A stretch of DNA of 49,573 nucleotides from Streptomyces sp. OR43 (GCF_008042275.1 NZ_RDBK01000022.1:305432-355004); one strand, 5' to 3'; positions 18,417 to 26,464 are shown, numbered from the stretch's first letter. The notes: generated by a model from the letters alone, not told the origin. Translations and numbers: made by a program.

Positions 18417-19610
18417 ATGCGACATGTCATCGACCGGGCGGCCGCCTGGCAACGCTCCGGAACCCGCTTCGTCATGGCGACCGTCGTGCGTACCTGGGGC
18501 TCGTCCCCGCACGGACCGGGTGCCTCGATGCTCGTGTCCGAGGACGGCCGCGTCGTCGGCAGCGTCTCCGGGGGCTGTGTCGAGGCCGAGGTCTGTGCGC
18601 TGGCGGAGGACGTGCTCGCGGGCGCGGCCCCGGTGCTCGCACGCTGGGGCATCGGCGACGAGGACGCCTTCGCGGTGGGCCTGACCTGCGGCGGAACGAT
18701 CGAGGTGCTGATCAGGGAGATAGCCGCGCAGGTGCCTCTCGGCCGGCTTGCCGCCGACATCGCGGCCGGCGTGCCGGTGGCTCTCGTCACCCCGGTGGTC
18801 GGCGATGGCTGGCTGGTCGTCGGCGGTGGAACGGTGAGCGGCTCGCTGGGCGACCCGCGGAGGGACCGAGCTGCGGCGTTGGCGGCCGAGGGGATGCTCG
18901 GCCGTGACGCTGACGGGCTGGTGACGAGTGGGAGTGATGTCGGCCGCGGGTCGGTGGGCAATGGAATCGATGCCGCAGAAGGGCTGGTGACCAGCGGAAA
19001 TGATGCCGCCGAAGGGCTGGTGACCAGTGGAAACGATGCAGCCGGCGGGGCGGTCTGCGCGCCGGGGCGTGAGCTGCTGGTGCAGTCCTTCGGCTCGCGG
19101 CCCCGCCTGCTGATCTTCGGTGCGGCGGAGTTCGCCCGGCCCCTGGCCGACATGGGCGCAGCGCTCGGCCACCGGGTCACGGTCTGCGATGCCCGGCCCG
19201 CCTTTGCGACGGCCGAGCGGTTCCCGCGCGCCGACGAGGTCGTCGTGGAACGCCCGGACCGCTGGTTCCGCACCCACGAGGACCGGATCGACGCCATGAC
19301 CGCCGTCTGCGTGCTGAGCCACGACACACGGTTCGACGTGCCGGTTCTCACCCTCGCCCTGCGTAGCGCGGCCGGATACGTCGGAGCCATGGGAAGCCGC
19401 CGGACGCACGAGGACCGGATGGACCGACTGCGCGCGGCGGGTGTGGGGGAGGCGGAGACGGCGAGGCTGCGCTCGCCGATCGGGCTCGATCTGGGCGGCA
19501 GGGGCCCTGAAGAGGCCGCCTTGTCCATCCTGGCCGAGATCGTGGCGGTGAGGCGGGGCGGAACCGCCCTGCCGCTCACTCTGGGGACGGGGCCTGTCCA
19601 CGCAAGGTGA
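18417..19610 (+). CDS. XdhC/CoxI family maturation factor
   Basis: The 397-residue protein has an N-terminal XdhC/CoxI domain (WGSSPHGPGASMLV, GSVSGGCVEAEV, LTCGGTIEVLI) and a C-terminal Rossmann-like XdhC_C domain starting near LLIFGAAEFARPLADMG and ending with YVGAMGSRRTHEDR. Such proteins bind and sulfurate the molybdenum cofactor for the hydroxylase, matching the divergent operon. Between the domains lies a tandem repeat (residues 167-210) that lengthens the linker. ATG 18417 follows GGAGGG. It is probably required for the activity of the CoxMSL-like enzyme. Confidence 0.9.
   Translation: MRHVIDRAAAWQRSGTRFVMATVVRTWGSSPHGPGASMLVSEDGRVVGSVSGGCVEAEVCALAEDVLAGAAPVLARWGIGDEDAFAVGLTCGGTIEVLIREIAAQVPLGRLAADIAAGVPVALVTPVVGDGWLVVGGGTVSGSLGDPRRDRAAALAAEGMLGRDADGLVTSGSDVGRGSVGNGIDAAEGLVTSGNDAAEGLVTSGNDAAGGAVCAPGRELLVQSFGSRPRLLIFGAAEFARPLADMGAALGHRVTVCDARPAFATAERFPRADEVVVERPDRWFRTHEDRIDAMTAVCVLSHDTRFDVPVLTLALRSAAGYVGAMGSRRTHEDRMDRLRAAGVGEAETARLRSPIGLDLGGRGPEEAALSILAEIVAVRRGGTALPLTLGTGPVHAR
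18915..19046 (+). repeat. Four in-frame 33-bp repeats inside xdhC
   Basis: Four 33-bp units start at 18915, 18948, 18981 and 19014. They encode GLVTSGSDVGR, GSVGNGIDAAE, GLVTSGNDAAE and GLVTSGNDAAG. The last two are almost identical in DNA, which suggests recent expansion by slippage. The repeats preserve the frame and fall in the interdomain linker. Confidence 0.85.
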
Positions 19611-19619
19611 CTGTTTTTG

Positions 19620-19662
19620 AACGCGTGTTTTTATGAACGACCGTTTAATTTGAACGCTCGTT
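19620..19662 (+). promoter_or_regulatory. Tandem operators before the TetR-MarR fusion gene
   Basis: AACG-AC-CGTT (19636-19645) and AACG-CT-CGTT (19653-19662) are 10-bp dyads whose starts lie 17 bp apart, and an imperfect third copy (AACGCGTGTT) lies at 19620-19629. They lie directly upstream of the GTG start, so autoregulation is likely. TTAATGT just before the start could be a -10 box for a leaderless transcript. Confidence 0.6.
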
Positions 19663-19675
19663 TAATGTAGAACCC

Positions 19676-20893
19676 GTGGATCCAGAGCACCAGAGCCGTC
19701 GACGGCCCGCCGAGCGCCCCGAGCCGGGACAGGCATCACAGCGCCGCCCCGGCTCGCACGACCCGGAGGGCAACCGCCATGCGGTTCTCGAAGCGGCCCG
19801 GCGGCTCTTCGGCGCGCACGGGTACAGAGGCGTGGGCGTCCGTGCCATCGCTGCCGAGGCCGGAGTGACACCCGGCCTGGTGATGGCGTACTTCGGAACC
19901 AAGGACGGCCTGTTCCGCGAGGCGGTGGCGGGCGGGACGGGCGTCACCGGTGACGTCCTGTCCGCCATGTCCGCCGGAGCGGACAAAGTGCCCGCGGCAC
20001 TCGCCCGCGCCTACCTCGGCCGGTGGGACAGCCTGCCGGCCGACGACCCCTGGCCCGCCCTGATCCGTTCCGCCCTCAGCCATCCACCGAGCGCCGAACT
20101 CCTGCGTACGATCCTGGAGAAGCAGGTCGGCGAGCCCCTCGCGCGTCTGCTCGGCGACTCGGCCGGTGCGGACGTGCGTGCCGCGCTCATCCGCAGTGTC
20201 CTGTTCGGCGTGATCATGGAGCGCTACCTCTTCGCGCATGAACCGGCGGCCTCCGTCCCGGCCGAGGAGTTCGCCCCGGCGTTGACGGACGTGCTCGTCA
20301 CCGCTTTCGGCGACGCCCTCGACGCCGTACCCCCACCGCCTGCGCGGCACGGGACGGCGGACGGCGAGACGGACCCCGTTTCCCCGGCTGCCCCCGCTCC
20401 TCCGCTTCCCGCCGACTTCCGTCCGCAGTTCCAGGGGCCGGCGGCGGACGGACTTCCGGCCGCACTCTTCGCGCGACTCGACGCATGTTCCGCCGCCCAT
20501 CAGGAACTGATCGGCAGAACCCTGCGTGAGTACGGCATCAGCCTGTCCGCCTACGACGTGCTCGCCGCGCTCCGCGATGCGGGAGAACCCTACCGGCGGA
20601 CGACGGGTGAGGTGGCGGCAGCCGGCCGGGTCCGCGCGGGTGGCCTCACCCAGCATGTGGACCGCCTGGAGGCGGCGGGCCTGGTCGAGCGGGAACGGGA
20701 CGCGGACGACCGCCGGATCATCCGGCTCCGCCTCACCGCGGAGGGTCTCGAACTGGCCGACCGGGTCCACGCCGTGCGGTCGGCCCAGGAGCAGGAACTG
20801 CTCGCCGGTCTGAGCGCGGCGGACAGACGCCGGCTCGCCGGTCTGCTCGGTGCTCTGGGGGACAGTGTGGAGGCAAGCGCTCGGGGGCGCTGA
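19676..20893 (+). CDS. TetR-MarR double DNA-binding fusion regulator
   Basis: One uninterrupted 405-residue frame contains two complete regulators. Residues about 33-80 are a TetR_N helix-turn-helix (GVRAIAAEAGVTPGLVMAYF, GTKDGLF), followed by a TetR C-terminal helical domain to about 215. A proline-rich linker (about 217-245) leads into a MarR domain (about 250-400) with recognition region GGLTQHVDRLEAAGLVERER and wing DADDRRIIRLRLTAEG. No stop or frameshift separates the parts. The GTG start at 19676 has no clear ribosome site. It follows xdhC on the same strand and may control the hydroxylase locus. Both halves look intact. Confidence 0.88.
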   Translation: MDPEHQSRRRPAERPEPGQASQRRPGSHDPEGNRHAVLEAARRLFGAHGYRGVGVRAIAAEAGVTPGLVMAYFGTKDGLFREAVAGGTGVTGDVLSAMSAGADKVPAALARAYLGRWDSLPADDPWPALIRSALSHPPSAELLRTILEKQVGEPLARLLGDSAGADVRAALIRSVLFGVIMERYLFAHEPAASVPAEEFAPALTDVLVTAFGDALDAVPPPPARHGTADGETDPVSPAAPAPPLPADFRPQFQGPAADGLPAALFARLDACSAAHQELIGRTLREYGISLSAYDVLAALRDAGEPYRRTTGEVAAAGRVRAGGLTQHVDRLEAAGLVERERDADDRRIIRLRLTAEGLELADRVHAVRSAQEQELLAGLSAADRRRLAGLLGALGDSVEASARGR

Positions 20894-21223
20894 CGCCAAG
20901 TGCGTTGACCCGTGGTGTTGGTGACGCGGATGAGGGGAGGCCGGCCGCACGAAGGGCGGACCGGCGGCCGGACCCGCCTTGCCGGGCAGCCACGCTGTCA
21001 GGCCGCCCGGATCCGGTCCCGTACCTCCGGCCGCGCCTCGACCCTGCCGCCTTGTACGTGGCGATGCCACCGACTTTGGCACTCGGGCGCTGATCTGTCC
21101 CTCCGGCGTGGTGGAAGCCCGAGCCTCGGGACAGAAGGGACGGAGCCGACCGAGACGATGCCGACGGCGTCGCACCATCTCGAGCCCGAGGGAGAACTGA
21201 GCCTGGGCTCTTCGGGTGGCCTC
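20894..21223. other. Intergenic region between convergent genes, no gene seen
   Basis: About 330 bases separate the fusion regulator from the LysR gene. GC-rich inverted segments are present (for example around 20935-20975), but no open frame has family motifs or a ribosome site. It probably holds terminators for the two convergent genes. Confidence 0.5.
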
Positions 21224-22114
21224 TCACCCTGTGAGTGGTCCCGTGTCCCGCGCCGCCCTTGCGAGTGCACGGACCAGTTCTGTCTCTCCGGCCGTCGGCC
21301 AGATCAGGGCCCAGCTCGCCATCGGGGCGTCGTGCGGGTGGAGATAGCGGAGGCCGTGCCACTGGTAGTAGCGTGCGGCATCGCCGTGGACCAGGCTGAT
21401 CGTCTCGCCTGCCGCGACCACGGCGGCGAGCTCCTGGAACGAGGAGACCTTCGGGCCGCGCCGGATGGGCCGGCCGCCGGGGGTGTGGGTGGGGACGAGC
21501 GTCTGCAGCCAGTAGTCGGGGACGGGCGTGGCGGGGTGGGGGAAAGGCCAGTCGGCCAGGTCCTCCATGCTGACGGTTTCCCGGCGGGCGAGAGGGTGGT
21601 CGGTGGCGACCATGAGAAGCAGGGGTTCGGTGATGACGATCGGCCCGACGGTGAGATCTGGTTCACGGACGGGCAGCCAGGCGGTCGCCACGTCGACCGA
21701 GCCGTTCCTCAGGGGGCCGAAGGGGTCCGTGAAGATGATCTCCTGGATGCGGAGGTCGACCTCGGGGTGCCGGCTCCGGAACAGGTCAAGTATGCGTACT
21801 TGGTCGTGTGCCTGCGGGCCGTGCAGCCCGAGGGTCAGCGTGCTGGTGGTACCGCGGGCGGCAGCGGTGGCGGTACGAGTGCCTTCGAGTATCTGCTGGT
21901 AGCCCGCGCTGAGGTCTTGCCGAAGTTGTGTTCCGATGACAGTGAGCTCGACCTGGCGGCTGTTCCGGGCGAAGAGGCGCGCGCCGATCTGCCGTTCCTG
22001 TTTGGCGATCGACTGGCTCACTCGCGCCTGTGACACGTGGAGGCGCTCCGCGGTCCGGCCGAAGTGCAGTTCCTCGGCCAGCGTCAGGAAGATCTCGATG
22101 TCCCGTAGTTCCAT
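21224..22114 (-). CDS. LysR family transcriptional regulator
   Basis: The 296-residue regulator has the LysR winged helix at its N-terminus (MELRDIEIFLTLAEELHFGR, then LHVSQARVSQSIAKQE) and a periplasmic-binding-like effector domain (about 90-290). I chose ATG 22114 because the helix-turn-helix begins there; the upstream in-frame extension overlaps the operator. It is divergent from the DUF4267-cupin pair, and a GATAAC/GTTATC dyad lies between them. By the usual LysR arrangement it probably regulates those two genes and itself. The co-inducer is unknown. Confidence 0.9.
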   Translation of the reverse strand: MELRDIEIFLTLAEELHFGRTAERLHVSQARVSQSIAKQERQIGARLFARNSRQVELTVIGTQLRQDLSAGYQQILEGTRTATAAARGTTSTLTLGLHGPQAHDQVRILDLFRSRHPEVDLRIQEIIFTDPFGPLRNGSVDVATAWLPVREPDLTVGPIVITEPLLLMVATDHPLARRETVSMEDLADWPFPHPATPVPDYWLQTLVPTHTPGGRPIRRGPKVSSFQELAAVVAAGETISLVHGDAARYYQWHGLRYLHPHDAPMASWALIWPTAGETELVRALARAARDTGPLTG

Positions 22115-22130
22115 TGCCCCCGCCTTCAGC

Positions 22131-22148
22131 GATAACTCCTGGGTTATC
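22131..22148. promoter_or_regulatory. LysR-type operator dyad
   Basis: GATAAC (22131-22136) and GTTATC (22143-22148) are perfect inverted arms with a 6-bp spacer, 17 bases upstream of the LysR start. The T-N11-A core fits the LysR consensus. Confidence 0.6.
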
Positions 22149-22255
22149 AGACCATGTGCAGCCGGGCGTTGTTCGCGCGTTTCGCGCGCTGCATCCTGGA
22201 TCCCATCCTCTTCACGGACATCCACTGATACTCAGCGCAGGCGCAGGGAGATGAC

Positions 22256-22627
22256 GTGCTCACACCGCTCGCGTACGGCTTGGCCGTGGTGCTTGATCTC
22301 CTGGTGGTCTTCATCGGGCTCCGCTTCTTCTTCCAGCCGCGGGCCGCTGCCGCAGGCTACGGCGTGCCGGCCAAGGAGAACGGCGACTCCGCGTACCTGA
22401 CCATCAAAGGGCTGCGCGACCTCGTCTCGGGCCTTCTCGGGCTCGCCCTGCTGGCCTTCTCGGACGCCGACGCAGCGGCCTGGTTCATGCTCGTGATCGC
22501 GCTGACCCCGCTGGGAGACACGGTGATCGTCCTCCGTAACGGTGGTACCAGAGCAGTGGCCTTCGGAATCCACCTGGCCACGGCAGTCGCAGTCCTTGTC
22601 TCGGCCGCACTTCTCTTCGCAGCCTGA
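22256..22627 (+). CDS. DUF4267 small membrane protein
   Basis: The 123-residue protein has four hydrophobic helices and the pattern of the DUF4267 family (FIGLRFFFQPRAAAAGYGVP, then YLTIKGLRDLVSGLLGLALL). The function is unknown. The start is GTG 22256, preceded by GGGAGATGAC. It is the first gene after the LysR operator and is followed 45 bases later by the cupin gene, so the two are probably co-transcribed. No catalytic residues are evident. Confidence 0.8.
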   Translation: MLTPLAYGLAVVLDLLVVFIGLRFFFQPRAAAAGYGVPAKENGDSAYLTIKGLRDLVSGLLGLALLAFSDADAAAWFMLVIALTPLGDTVIVLRNGGTRAVAFGIHLATAVAVLVSAALLFAA

Positions 22628-22672
22628 CCCCTACGCCACGCCGCCACTCCGCAGCTTTGGGAAAGCGAGCAG

Positions 22673-23167
22673 ATGTCCCTCATCACCCCGGATTTCGACC
22701 GGCCTCTTCTCGTGCGCGAGGCAGACGCCGAGATCATCGGACGCGCCCCGACCACCATTCGTCTGCTGGCCGACAGCAACGCCACGGGCGGTGCGCTCTC
22801 CACGCAGCGTGTCACCCTCGCCGACGGCGCGAACGGCGCGAACCCCCATCACCACGCCAACTCCGTCGAGCTCTTCTACCTGCTGGAGGGCACGGCCCAA
22901 TTCCTGTCCGGCGAATCGGTCGTCACGGCCCAGCGTGGCGACCTCGTCGTCGTTCCGCCGAACGTCCCGCACGCCTTCGCGGCCGCCCCCGGTGAGAACG
23001 CGGACATCCTCATCGTGATCACCCCGGGGGTGGAGCGGTTCGAGTACTTCCGTCACCTCGAGCGCATCGCGTACGGAAAGGTCCCGCCGGAGAGCCTGCT
23101 GGACGTCCAAGAGCTGTACGACACGTACTTCCAGCAGAGCGAGGCGTGGAATTCCGCTCGCGCCTGA
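22673..23167 (+). CDS. Cupin domain protein
   Basis: The 164-residue protein is a single cupin. Metal-binding motif 1 is NPHHHANSVELFYLLEG (His59-61 region and Glu66) and motif 2 is GDLVVVPPNVPHAFAA with a later histidine. The C-terminal 40 residues extend beyond the barrel. Relatives include dioxygenase-like and sugar-binding cupins, and no substrate can be assigned. The ATG at 22673 is preceded by a GGGAAAGCG stretch. It is downstream of the DUF4267 gene in the LysR-controlled unit. Confidence 0.82.
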   Translation: MSLITPDFDRPLLVREADAEIIGRAPTTIRLLADSNATGGALSTQRVTLADGANGANPHHHANSVELFYLLEGTAQFLSGESVVTAQRGDLVVVPPNVPHAFAAAPGENADILIVITPGVERFEYFRHLERIAYGKVPPESLLDVQELYDTYFQQSEAWNSARA

Positions 23168-23445
23168 TCCTGCGAGGCCCGGACGCGGAGTCGGCCGGCC
23201 AGCTGCGGGGTGTCAAGGAGCGTGGCGTCTGTTGGGACGCGACAGGCACTGGATTCACGCTCGTCACTGGCCGCCGAAGTGATCCTGGTGGGTCGTCGGC
23301 ATCCTGATTCCGGTCCTCGGCGTCCTTGCCGCCCTGTCTGCACGGAGCAGCAACAAGGACTCACAGGACACCAGTCCGGCCGCCGGGCCTACGGGGCGAA
23401 CGGCCAACGGCGGAAGCCATTTTCGATACGCGAGGAAGATCATTC
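23168..23445. other. Intergenic region with possible small-gene remnant
   Basis: One plus-strand frame (from 23283) reads WWVVGILIPVLGVLAALSA, which looks like a single membrane helix, followed by a hydrophilic stretch. A stop codon immediately precedes it and there is no start codon, so this could be a decayed small membrane protein gene. Nothing else is recognisable. Confidence 0.3.
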
Positions 23446-23607
23446 ATGGCTCGATGCAAGGCATGTCCCGAGAGGAAGGGCCAGTGCCGCACGTGCAAGG
23501 GCACCGGCAAGGTCTACGCATGGTCCGGCCCGCGTAAGTGTGACAAGTGCGGAGGCGACGGCGTCTGCTGCGGGTGTAACGGGTCGGGCTCCACACCCGA
23601 CTGGTAG
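23446..23607 (+). CDS. 53-aa cysteine-rich CxxCxGxG (DnaJ zinc-finger-like) protein
   Basis: The short protein has nine cysteines in 53 residues. CKAC (Cys4, 7), CRTCKGTG (14, 17), CDKCGGDG (32, 35) and CCGCNGSG (41, 42, 44) follow the CxxCxGxG repeat of the DnaJ zinc-binding domain, here without any J-domain or substrate domain. Two zinc sites are plausible. ATG 23446 is preceded by GAGGAAG, a good ribosome site. A lipoprotein gene follows 33 bases later on the same strand. Function is unknown; a free-standing zinc ribbon could be an adaptor or redox-sensitive protein. Confidence 0.7.
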   Translation: MARCKACPERKGQCRTCKGTGKVYAWSGPRKCDKCGGDGVCCGCNGSGSTPDW

Positions 23608-23640
23608 TCCAAGCCAAACGGCGATGTCGAGGAGGATGAA

Positions 23641-24213
23641 ATGCGTGGGCGAGGTTGGGTGTTCGTCGCGGCTACCGTTGTGGCGCTGACGGCGGTCAGT
23701 GGCTGTGGCGGTGGCAGCGAGGACGGAGCCGAGCGCTCCGACGGCTATGGGCAGTCCGCCGGCAGCGGAGGGCGGCTCGCGGACGCTGAGCCGCCGCCCA
23801 GACCGAGTGCTGCGACCATGTCGGACATCGAGACGTTCGTCACCCAGCGCACCACCTGCCGCGACCTGCACGTGGAGGACAGTGCGGACGAGGAGGATCC
23901 CGAGGCACCAGCAGTCGGCAAGGCTTGGGGTATTAAGGAGCGAGCCGTTTGCTGGGACGAGAAGGGCATGGACATCACGCTCATGTCCATCGCCGACATG
24001 AAGACCTTCCAGGTACAGGCGAAGCGCCACAGCTCCGCGTACCTGGTGGGGGCGGACTTCGCCGTCTTCGCGCGCTTTGATCAGCCAACCAATGATCTCA
24101 AGGACTCCGGGCTCCTGGCTCTCGTCTGCGATCCGGAGATTCGGATTCCGAGCGGCTACAAGAGGGAAAAGGCGCTCGTTGACGGCTGCACGTTGACCGA
24201 CTTCTTCCCCTGA
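23641..24213 (+). CDS. Putative secreted lipoprotein
   Basis: The 190-residue product begins with a type II signal peptide (basic start, hydrophobic core VFVAATVVALTAV and lipobox VSGC with Cys23), followed by a low-complexity Gly/Ser/acidic spacer to about residue 60. The mature globular part (about 60-190) has four cysteines that could form two disulfides. No family was recognised. ATG 23641 follows a strong GAGGAGGATGAA ribosome site. It would be tethered to the outer face of the membrane. The small CxxCxGxG gene lies just upstream and may be co-transcribed. Confidence 0.78.
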   Translation: MRGRGWVFVAATVVALTAVSGCGGGSEDGAERSDGYGQSAGSGGRLADAEPPPRPSAATMSDIETFVTQRTTCRDLHVEDSADEEDPEAPAVGKAWGIKERAVCWDEKGMDITLMSIADMKTFQVQAKRHSSAYLVGADFAVFARFDQPTNDLKDSGLLALVCDPEIRIPSGYKREKALVDGCTLTDFFP

Positions 24214-24226
24214 CAGGACATCACTG

Positions 24227-24262
24227 CGTGCTGCGCTCCCCAGGCCGAGGGGGTGCAGCACG
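24227..24262 (+). terminator. Terminator after lipoprotein gene
   Basis: CGTGCTGC (24227-24234) pairs with GCAGCACG (24255-24262), and an inner CTCCCC/GGGGG helix extends it. It starts 13 bases after the lipoprotein stop. Confidence 0.6.
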
Positions 24263-24618
24263 GTAGTGCCGCGTTGTCGCAGAGCACGCGGGCATCAGTA
24301 CGTCCAAGGCGCGCAGTACGATGCGATGCGTTTCCCCCCGGCCTGATCAGCAGCGCCCGTCAGGCAGCAGTGCGAACCACGGTCTGAGTCCGGCCGGCTG
24401 ATGGCCAAAGGGGCCGTGCCCCGTGAGCCAGAGCGATGTCGGTGGCCGACAGGGCGGGCCATTTCGTACCCTCCCGGGCCTCGCTGAAATCCAGATCGAT
24501 TGCACCTGCCTGGCTCATGGCCCGGGCTTACCCTCCACCGGCTTTGTCTGTTCTGTGGGTGTGCCCAAATGTGTTCGACACCGTTGCCTGCCGACTGGTC
24601 GGCTGGGACTCTGGTCGC
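24263..24618. other. Intergenic region, no convincing gene
   Basis: About 355 bases lack a recognisable gene. A 52-codon minus-strand frame (24518-24360) starts with MSQAGAIDLDFSEAREGTKW but has no known family. The sequence is less GC-rich than its neighbours, in keeping with the IS remnants nearby. Confidence 0.4.
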
Positions 24619-24906
24619 ATGGCCGACACTCACTCGCGCGGGTACCTGCTTGCCGCACGCTGGATGGTCTGGTGCGGAATCTTGCTCTTCGTACTCGGTC
24701 TGGCCGGCCTCGCCGGTTCGCATAGCGACGGGGCGATGTCGTGGGCGTGTGAACCGACTTGCAGACGCGTGCGAAGCGGGCTGTGGAACAGCGTTGGGAC
24801 GGCCGGCGCGCTGAGTACCGTGACAGGGGTGGCGCTGCTGGTTGCGGCGTTCCTGATGGTCATGCTCCGTAGGCCGCGCTCCGAGGGGGAAAGCGCCGGA
24901 AGGTGA
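24619..24906 (+). CDS. Small two-helix membrane protein
   Basis: The 95-residue frame predicts two transmembrane helices (about 15-33 and 60-83) with a short loop between them containing CEPTC, and a basic C-terminus. No family is recognised. ATG 24619 has only a weak ribosome site, and a longer frame is open upstream, so the start is uncertain. The stop is immediately followed by a truncated transposase remnant, so the gene may itself have been affected at its 3' end by the insertion. Confidence 0.5.
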   Translation: MADTHSRGYLLAARWMVWCGILLFVLGLAGLAGSHSDGAMSWACEPTCRRVRSGLWNSVGTAGALSTVTGVALLVAAFLMVMLRRPRSEGESAGR

Positions 24907-25412
24907 TGGACGAAGTCGTACTGATCGACGGCACCCTCGTTGCGACCGTCCGGCGCACCGGAGGCGACAACCGGCGCAACTACTCCGGCAAGCACTGGCG
25001 CCACGGCCTGCACTTCCTCGCCCTCACCGACGAGAAGGGGCGGCTGTTGTGGATCTCCGCAGCCCGCCCCGGCGCCACCCACGACGTCACCGCCGCCCGC
25101 CGCGACAACGTCGTCCGCCACCTGCGCGAGGCCGGCCTCGGCGCGCTGGCCGACCTCGGCTTCGTCGGCCTCGACACCACCCCCGACTCCGACGACCCGG
25201 TCGTGATCACCGGCTTCAAGGCCACCCGCGCGGCCAGGCTCAACCCCGCCCAGAAGCAGGCCAACCAGGTCCTCGCCGCCGCACGAGCCCCCGTCGAGCA
25301 CGGCTTCGCGAACCTCAATGCTGGCGCATTCTGACCAAACTCCGCACCAACCCGGCACGGGCCACCCACCTCCTGCGGGCCCTCCTCGTCCTTACGAACC
25401 GCGAGATCCGCC
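24903..25412 (+). pseudogene. Truncated, frameshifted IS5-type (DDE_Tnp_4) transposase
   Basis: The frame starts inside the catalytic domain at LIDGTL (first Asp) and runs through YSGKHWRHGLHF, LADLGFVGLD (second Asp) and APVEHGFANL (Glu). It then ends early because one base is missing near 25318; the C-terminus (CWRILTKLRTNPARATHLL and LRALLVLTNREIR) continues in another frame. The N-terminal third, including the helix-turn-helix, is absent. This is a dead IS5-family remnant. No intact terminal repeats were identified. Confidence 0.85.
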
Positions 25413-25581
25413 CTGAAAACTGGCTAACGATCAAGACGTGGGACTTCCGCCGCCGACCAGCCCGAGTACCCCACCGACACGTCACACCCAGCCCCGTTCA
25501 CCAGCGGAAATCAGGCGGCCGGGCCGGGCAGCCCCGCCGCCGTGCTGACCATGTCGCTCCCTCTCCGCGGCGGGCGCCGGA

Positions 25582-26010
25582 TCAGCCGACCTGGAGGCTG
25601 ACTTCGATGCCGTTCCGTGTCATTCGGGAGTACGGGCAGATCTCGTGCGCCTTGTCCAGGAGCTTCTGCGCGACCGCGGGCTCGACGCCAGGCAGGTGCG
25701 CGGTCAGGTCGGCGAGGATGCCGAACCCGTCGCCGTTCTTGCCGATCGAGACCCGGGCGGTGACGCTGGAGCCGTTGATGTCGACCTTCTCCGCATCGGC
25801 CACGATGGCGATGGACGCGTGGAAGCAGGCGCTGTATGTGGCGGCGAAGAGCTGCTCGGGGTTGGTCCCGCGGCCGGCTCCGCCGAGCTCCTTGGGCTGG
25901 CTCACGGTGACGTCGAGCCTTCCGTCGTCGGACGAGACGCGGCCCTCGCGGCCGCTTTCCGCGGTGGCGACGCCGGTGTAGAGCAGGACGTCGGTCTTCT
26001 GGATGCGCAT
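25582..26010 (-). CDS. Organic hydroperoxide resistance protein (Ohr/OsmC family)
   Basis: The 142-residue protein has the two redox cysteines of the Ohr family, Cys62 in YSACFHASI and Cys125 in HEICPYSR, plus the N-terminal arginine-containing segment (GREGRVSSDDGRLDV). Ohr reduces organic hydroperoxides with lipoylated proteins as electron donors. ATG 26010 lies 85 bases downstream of the VOC gene on the same strand. No OhrR-type MarR gene is adjacent, which is unusual, and the nearest MarR genes are about 6 kb away. Confidence 0.9.
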   Translation of the reverse strand: MRIQKTDVLLYTGVATAESGREGRVSSDDGRLDVTVSQPKELGGAGRGTNPEQLFAATYSACFHASIAIVADAEKVDINGSSVTARVSIGKNGDGFGILADLTAHLPGVEPAVAQKLLDKAHEICPYSRMTRNGIEVSLQVG

Positions 26011-26095
26011 GACTGGCCTTTCCGTTCTGTTGGCTGAGTGTCGGGAATGTGACGGAGGCGCAGGCGCACGATCAGCACATGCCCCCGGAACGGCG

Positions 26096-26464
26096 TCACC
26101 TGGCCGGGATCGGCTGAGTGAGGTTCACCGGGTTGCCGTCAGGGTCCTGGCTGTGGGCGACACGCTGTCCCCACGGCATGTCGTTGGGGCCGCCGCGGAC
26201 CGAGCCGCCCAGCGCCTCCACCCGGCCGAGCATCTCGTCGACGCCGTCGACACCGATGCTGAGCAGGATCCGCGACGCCGCCCCAGTTCCCGGTTTCGCC
26301 TTGGCCACCAGCCCGAGGTCGGTGTCGCCGATGCGCAGGCCGAGGTAGAAGGCCGGGCCTTTCGCCGGTACTCGGAAGATCTCCTCAGCGCCGAACAATT
26401 TCGTAGAGAAGCCGAGCAGAACGCCCTGGTCGGCAGTCACGATCACTGGCTGGATGGTGGACAT
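26096..26464 (-). CDS. VOC family (glyoxalase-like) protein
   Basis: The 122-residue protein has the single-unit vicinal-oxygen-chelate pattern: a first beta-alpha-beta half (FSTKLFGAEEIFRVP) and the C-terminal motif GQRVAHSQDPDGNPVNL with the family's metal-binding or structural region. Relatives include glyoxalases, resistance proteins and dioxygenases, so the substrate is open. ATG 26464 follows AGGAG. It is divergent from the TipA-like MerR gene and upstream of ohr on one strand, so VOC and Ohr may be a small detoxification operon. Confidence 0.85.
   Translation of the reverse strand: MSTIQPVIVTADQGVLLGFSTKLFGAEEIFRVPAKGPAFYLGLRIGDTDLGLVAKAKPGTGAASRILLSIGVDGVDEMLGRVEALGGSVRGGPNDMPWGQRVAHSQDPDGNPVNLTQPIPAR

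Noticed and set aside
23283..23445. Possible small membrane protein (WWVVGILIPVLGVLAALSA).
   Set aside because: A stop codon immediately precedes it and no start codon exists, so at most it is a remnant; noted under the intergenic entry.
24360..24518. A 52-codon minus-strand frame starting MSQAGAIDLDFSEAREGTKW.
   Set aside because: The ribosome site is too distant, no family is recognised and codon bias is mixed. It could be a small gene but evidence is insufficient.
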